Shown: in pieces, positions 5,231 to 7,254 of the stretch
Layout: each line of letters begins with the position of its first letter
Position numbering within the stretch: the stretch's first letter is position 1
Origin: an uncultured Collinsella sp.
GTDB taxonomy: Bacteria; Actinomycetota; Coriobacteriia; Coriobacteriales; Coriobacteriaceae
Length of the DNA stretch: 7,254 nucleotides
Assembly (NCBI GenBank): GCA_900545075.1
Contig: UQXT01000096.1
Span: forward strand, 1 to 7,254
Direction of reading: 5' to 3'
Notes under the pieces: model-generated
The model's input: the letters and a program-made list of their open reading frames with translations, nothing else
Databases searched by the model: none
What the model was told of the DNA's origin: nothing
Position numbers and translations under genes: made by a program

Positions 5231-5393
5231 ATGGGATTCCTTCTTTCTATTTCACGTTTGCGACGGCTTATGATACGGCAACATTGAGCACAGCCCTGCG
5301 CAAATACAGACTAAGATGCCGCAATCGTTCTTGAGCAACAGCCGAATTACCCACCGCGGAGAGCTGATTCGCGGCATAATTAACAACTGACAT
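5231..5393. promoter_or_regulatory. Divergent control region between YeiH transporter and GntR regulator
   Basis: This 163-bp region serves two divergent genes. It holds a direct repeat, TTGAGCACAGCC at 5284-5295 and TTGAGCAACAGCC at 5331-5343 (one base inserted), each preceded by a GGCAA or CGCAA motif. It also holds an inverted repeat, ATGCCGCAATC at 5316-5326 and GATTCGCGGCAT at 5366-5377, with 7 perfect outer base pairs. CATAAT at 5375-5380 is a plausible plus-strand -10 box, but no matching -35 box is visible. The repeats are candidate operators for the FCD-type GntR protein, by position only. Confidence 0.45.
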
Positions 5394-6125
5394 ATGAGTT
5401 TGATAGAACAGTTGCGAGGCGCTATGGAAGAATCGATGCACGTCGGCGAGCAGGAAACAAGCCTACAGGACCAGTCCTACCACACCATTCGACGCAAAAT
5501 CGTCTACCTGGACTACAAGCCGGGCGAAAAGCTGGGCGTCAAGCAGCTTTGCGACGACCTGGATATGGGGCGCACCCCCGTGCGCGAGGCACTGGTGCGT
5601 CTGGCGCAAGAGGGCCTGGTGCGCACCGTGCCCCAAAGCGGCACCTATGTCTCGCCCATCAACCTCACCCTTGCCGAGAGCGCCTGCTACATTCGCGAGC
5701 ACCTGGAAAAGCAGGTGATTGTGGAGTGCTGCGCCCGTGCCACCTCGGCAGGCATCGAACAGCTCGACCGCGCCATCGCGCTGCAGGAAAAGGCCATGGC
5801 CGAAGAGGATCGCATCGGATTCTTTTTAAGCGACAACCTCATGCACCGCATGATTTTTAGCATCGCGTGCCGCAGCACCGTGTGGGCATGGCTCGAGGAG
5901 ACAAATGCCGACCTGGAGCGCTTCCGCTGGCTGCGCGCCGCCACGCAGACGCTCGACAATCGGGAGACTGTTAACGAGCACAAGCAAATCCGCCGCGCTA
6001 TCGCCGGTCGCGACCCCATCGAGGCGAGCTTTTTGGTCAGCAAGCACCTGCATATGATGTTCCGCAACCAGACCGAGGTCCTGGACCAATATCCCAAGTA
6101 CTTCGAGACCAGCAAGCTCCGCTAA
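5394..6125 (+). CDS. GntR-family transcriptional regulator, FadR subfamily (FCD domain)
   Basis: A 243-residue regulator at normal FadR-subfamily length. The N-terminal winged helix spans about 26-88: YHTIRRKIVYLDYKPGEKLG, the recognition segment MGRTPVREALVRLAQEGLV (58-76) and the wing TVPQSGTYVSPI. The C-terminal all-helical FCD domain spans about 95-225 and keeps the likely metal ligands Asp147, His151, His196 and His218 (DNLMH, NEHKQ, KHLHM). FCD domains usually bind a metal and a small carboxylate-type effector that releases the dimer from DNA. The gene is divergent from the YeiH-type transporter and is its most likely local regulator; the effector is unknown. The start is uncertain: ATG at 5394 has no ribosome binding site, whereas in-frame ATG at 5424 has GAGG 4 nt upstream and would remove ten residues outside the DNA-binding domain. 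Confidence 0.92.
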   Translation: MSLIEQLRGAMEESMHVGEQETSLQDQSYHTIRRKIVYLDYKPGEKLGVKQLCDDLDMGRTPVREALVRLAQEGLVRTVPQSGTYVSPINLTLAESACYIREHLEKQVIVECCARATSAGIEQLDRAIALQEKAMAEEDRIGFFLSDNLMHRMIFSIACRSTVWAWLEETNADLERFRWLRAATQTLDNRETVNEHKQIRRAIAGRDPIEASFLVSKHLHMMFRNQTEVLDQYPKYFETSKLR

Positions 6126-6158
6126 CCCGCCAAAAAGGGACAGGTTTATTTTGGCAGG
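6126..6158 (+). repeat. GGGAC stem-loop element, copy 2
   Basis: Arms CCCGCCAAAA (6126-6135) and TTTTGGCAGG (6149-6158) pair over 10 bp with one mismatch, enclosing a 13-nt loop AGGGACAGGTTTA. The loop length, and the position of GGGAC after one base of the loop, match the element at 2018-2052; the right arm is likewise followed by a TTT run (6159-6162). The element begins immediately after the gntR stop codon. The mismatch is C-A on the plus strand and G-U on the minus strand, so hairpin formation does not favour the plus strand. Confidence 0.55.
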
Positions 6159-6179
6159 TTTTATCTGGTCAAATGCAAC

Positions 6180-6215
6180 AAGGCCCGGCTCCGTCTTGAT
6201 GCGGAGCCGGGCCTT
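6180..6215 (-). terminator. Intrinsic terminator downstream of glmS
   Basis: A perfect 14-bp GC-rich stem (AAGGCCCGGCTCCG at 6180-6193 with CGGAGCCGGGCCTT at 6202-6215) closes an 8-nt loop. On the minus strand the tail reads TTGTTGCATTTG, moderately T-rich; on the plus strand the stem is followed by AGTCGC. It is 23 nt past the glmS stop codon, so it mainly ends glmS transcription, but its strength may let it also stop read-through from the convergent gntR gene. Confidence 0.85.
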
Positions 6216-6238
6216 AGTCGCTAGAACGGCGGAACCAA

Positions 6239-7254
<1,016 letters not shown>

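Overview
The window is GC-rich, with strong Shine-Dalgarno sequences and a gene content (MarR/ABC exporter, small nitroreductase, YeiH transporter, FCD-type GntR regulator, GlmS, and a Fis-type regulator with a decayed ATPase) that fits a Gram-positive actinobacterium. My best guess is a gut member of the Coriobacteriia, of Collinsella type. That assignment is from general recognition only and has not been checked. No transposase, phage gene, CRISPR array, tRNA or rRNA is visible.

Layout. Positions 1-787 (minus strand) hold a drug-efflux type operon: a MarR repressor whose 3' end overlaps the start of an ABC exporter half-transporter that runs off the left edge. Its promoter carries two near-identical 18-bp boxes. 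Positions 831-1196 (minus) hold an orphan 96-residue protein with a strong ribosome binding site and its own terminator. A divergent region with AT-rich patches and GATAAA repeats separates it from a 173-residue nitroreductase on the plus strand (1478-1999). A convergent, unrecognised single-pass membrane protein (2055-2630, minus) follows, and upstream of it on the same strand is a Fis-type regulator (2714-3931) whose AAA+-like core lacks the key ATPase residues. Upstream of the regulator is a YeiH/UPF0324 membrane transporter (4196-5230, minus). The gap between transporter and regulator is packed with complementary segments and is my main candidate for an undescribed structured RNA. A GntR/FadR-family regulator (5394-6125, plus) is divergent from the transporter. 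A perfect 14-bp terminator hairpin separates it from the 3' part of glmS (6239 to the right edge, minus).

How the genes may work together. MarR plus exporter is a standard self-regulated efflux unit. The divergent GntR is the obvious candidate regulator of the YeiH transporter, because repeats in the shared intergenic region could serve as operators. The YeiH transporter, the structured region, the degenerate regulator and the membrane protein lie in that order on one strand and could be partly co-transcribed, but nothing in the sequence proves a functional link. Two stem-loops of the same design (13-nt loop with GGGAC at the same offset) sit directly after the stop codons of the membrane protein and of GntR, which suggests a dispersed 3'-end repeat family.
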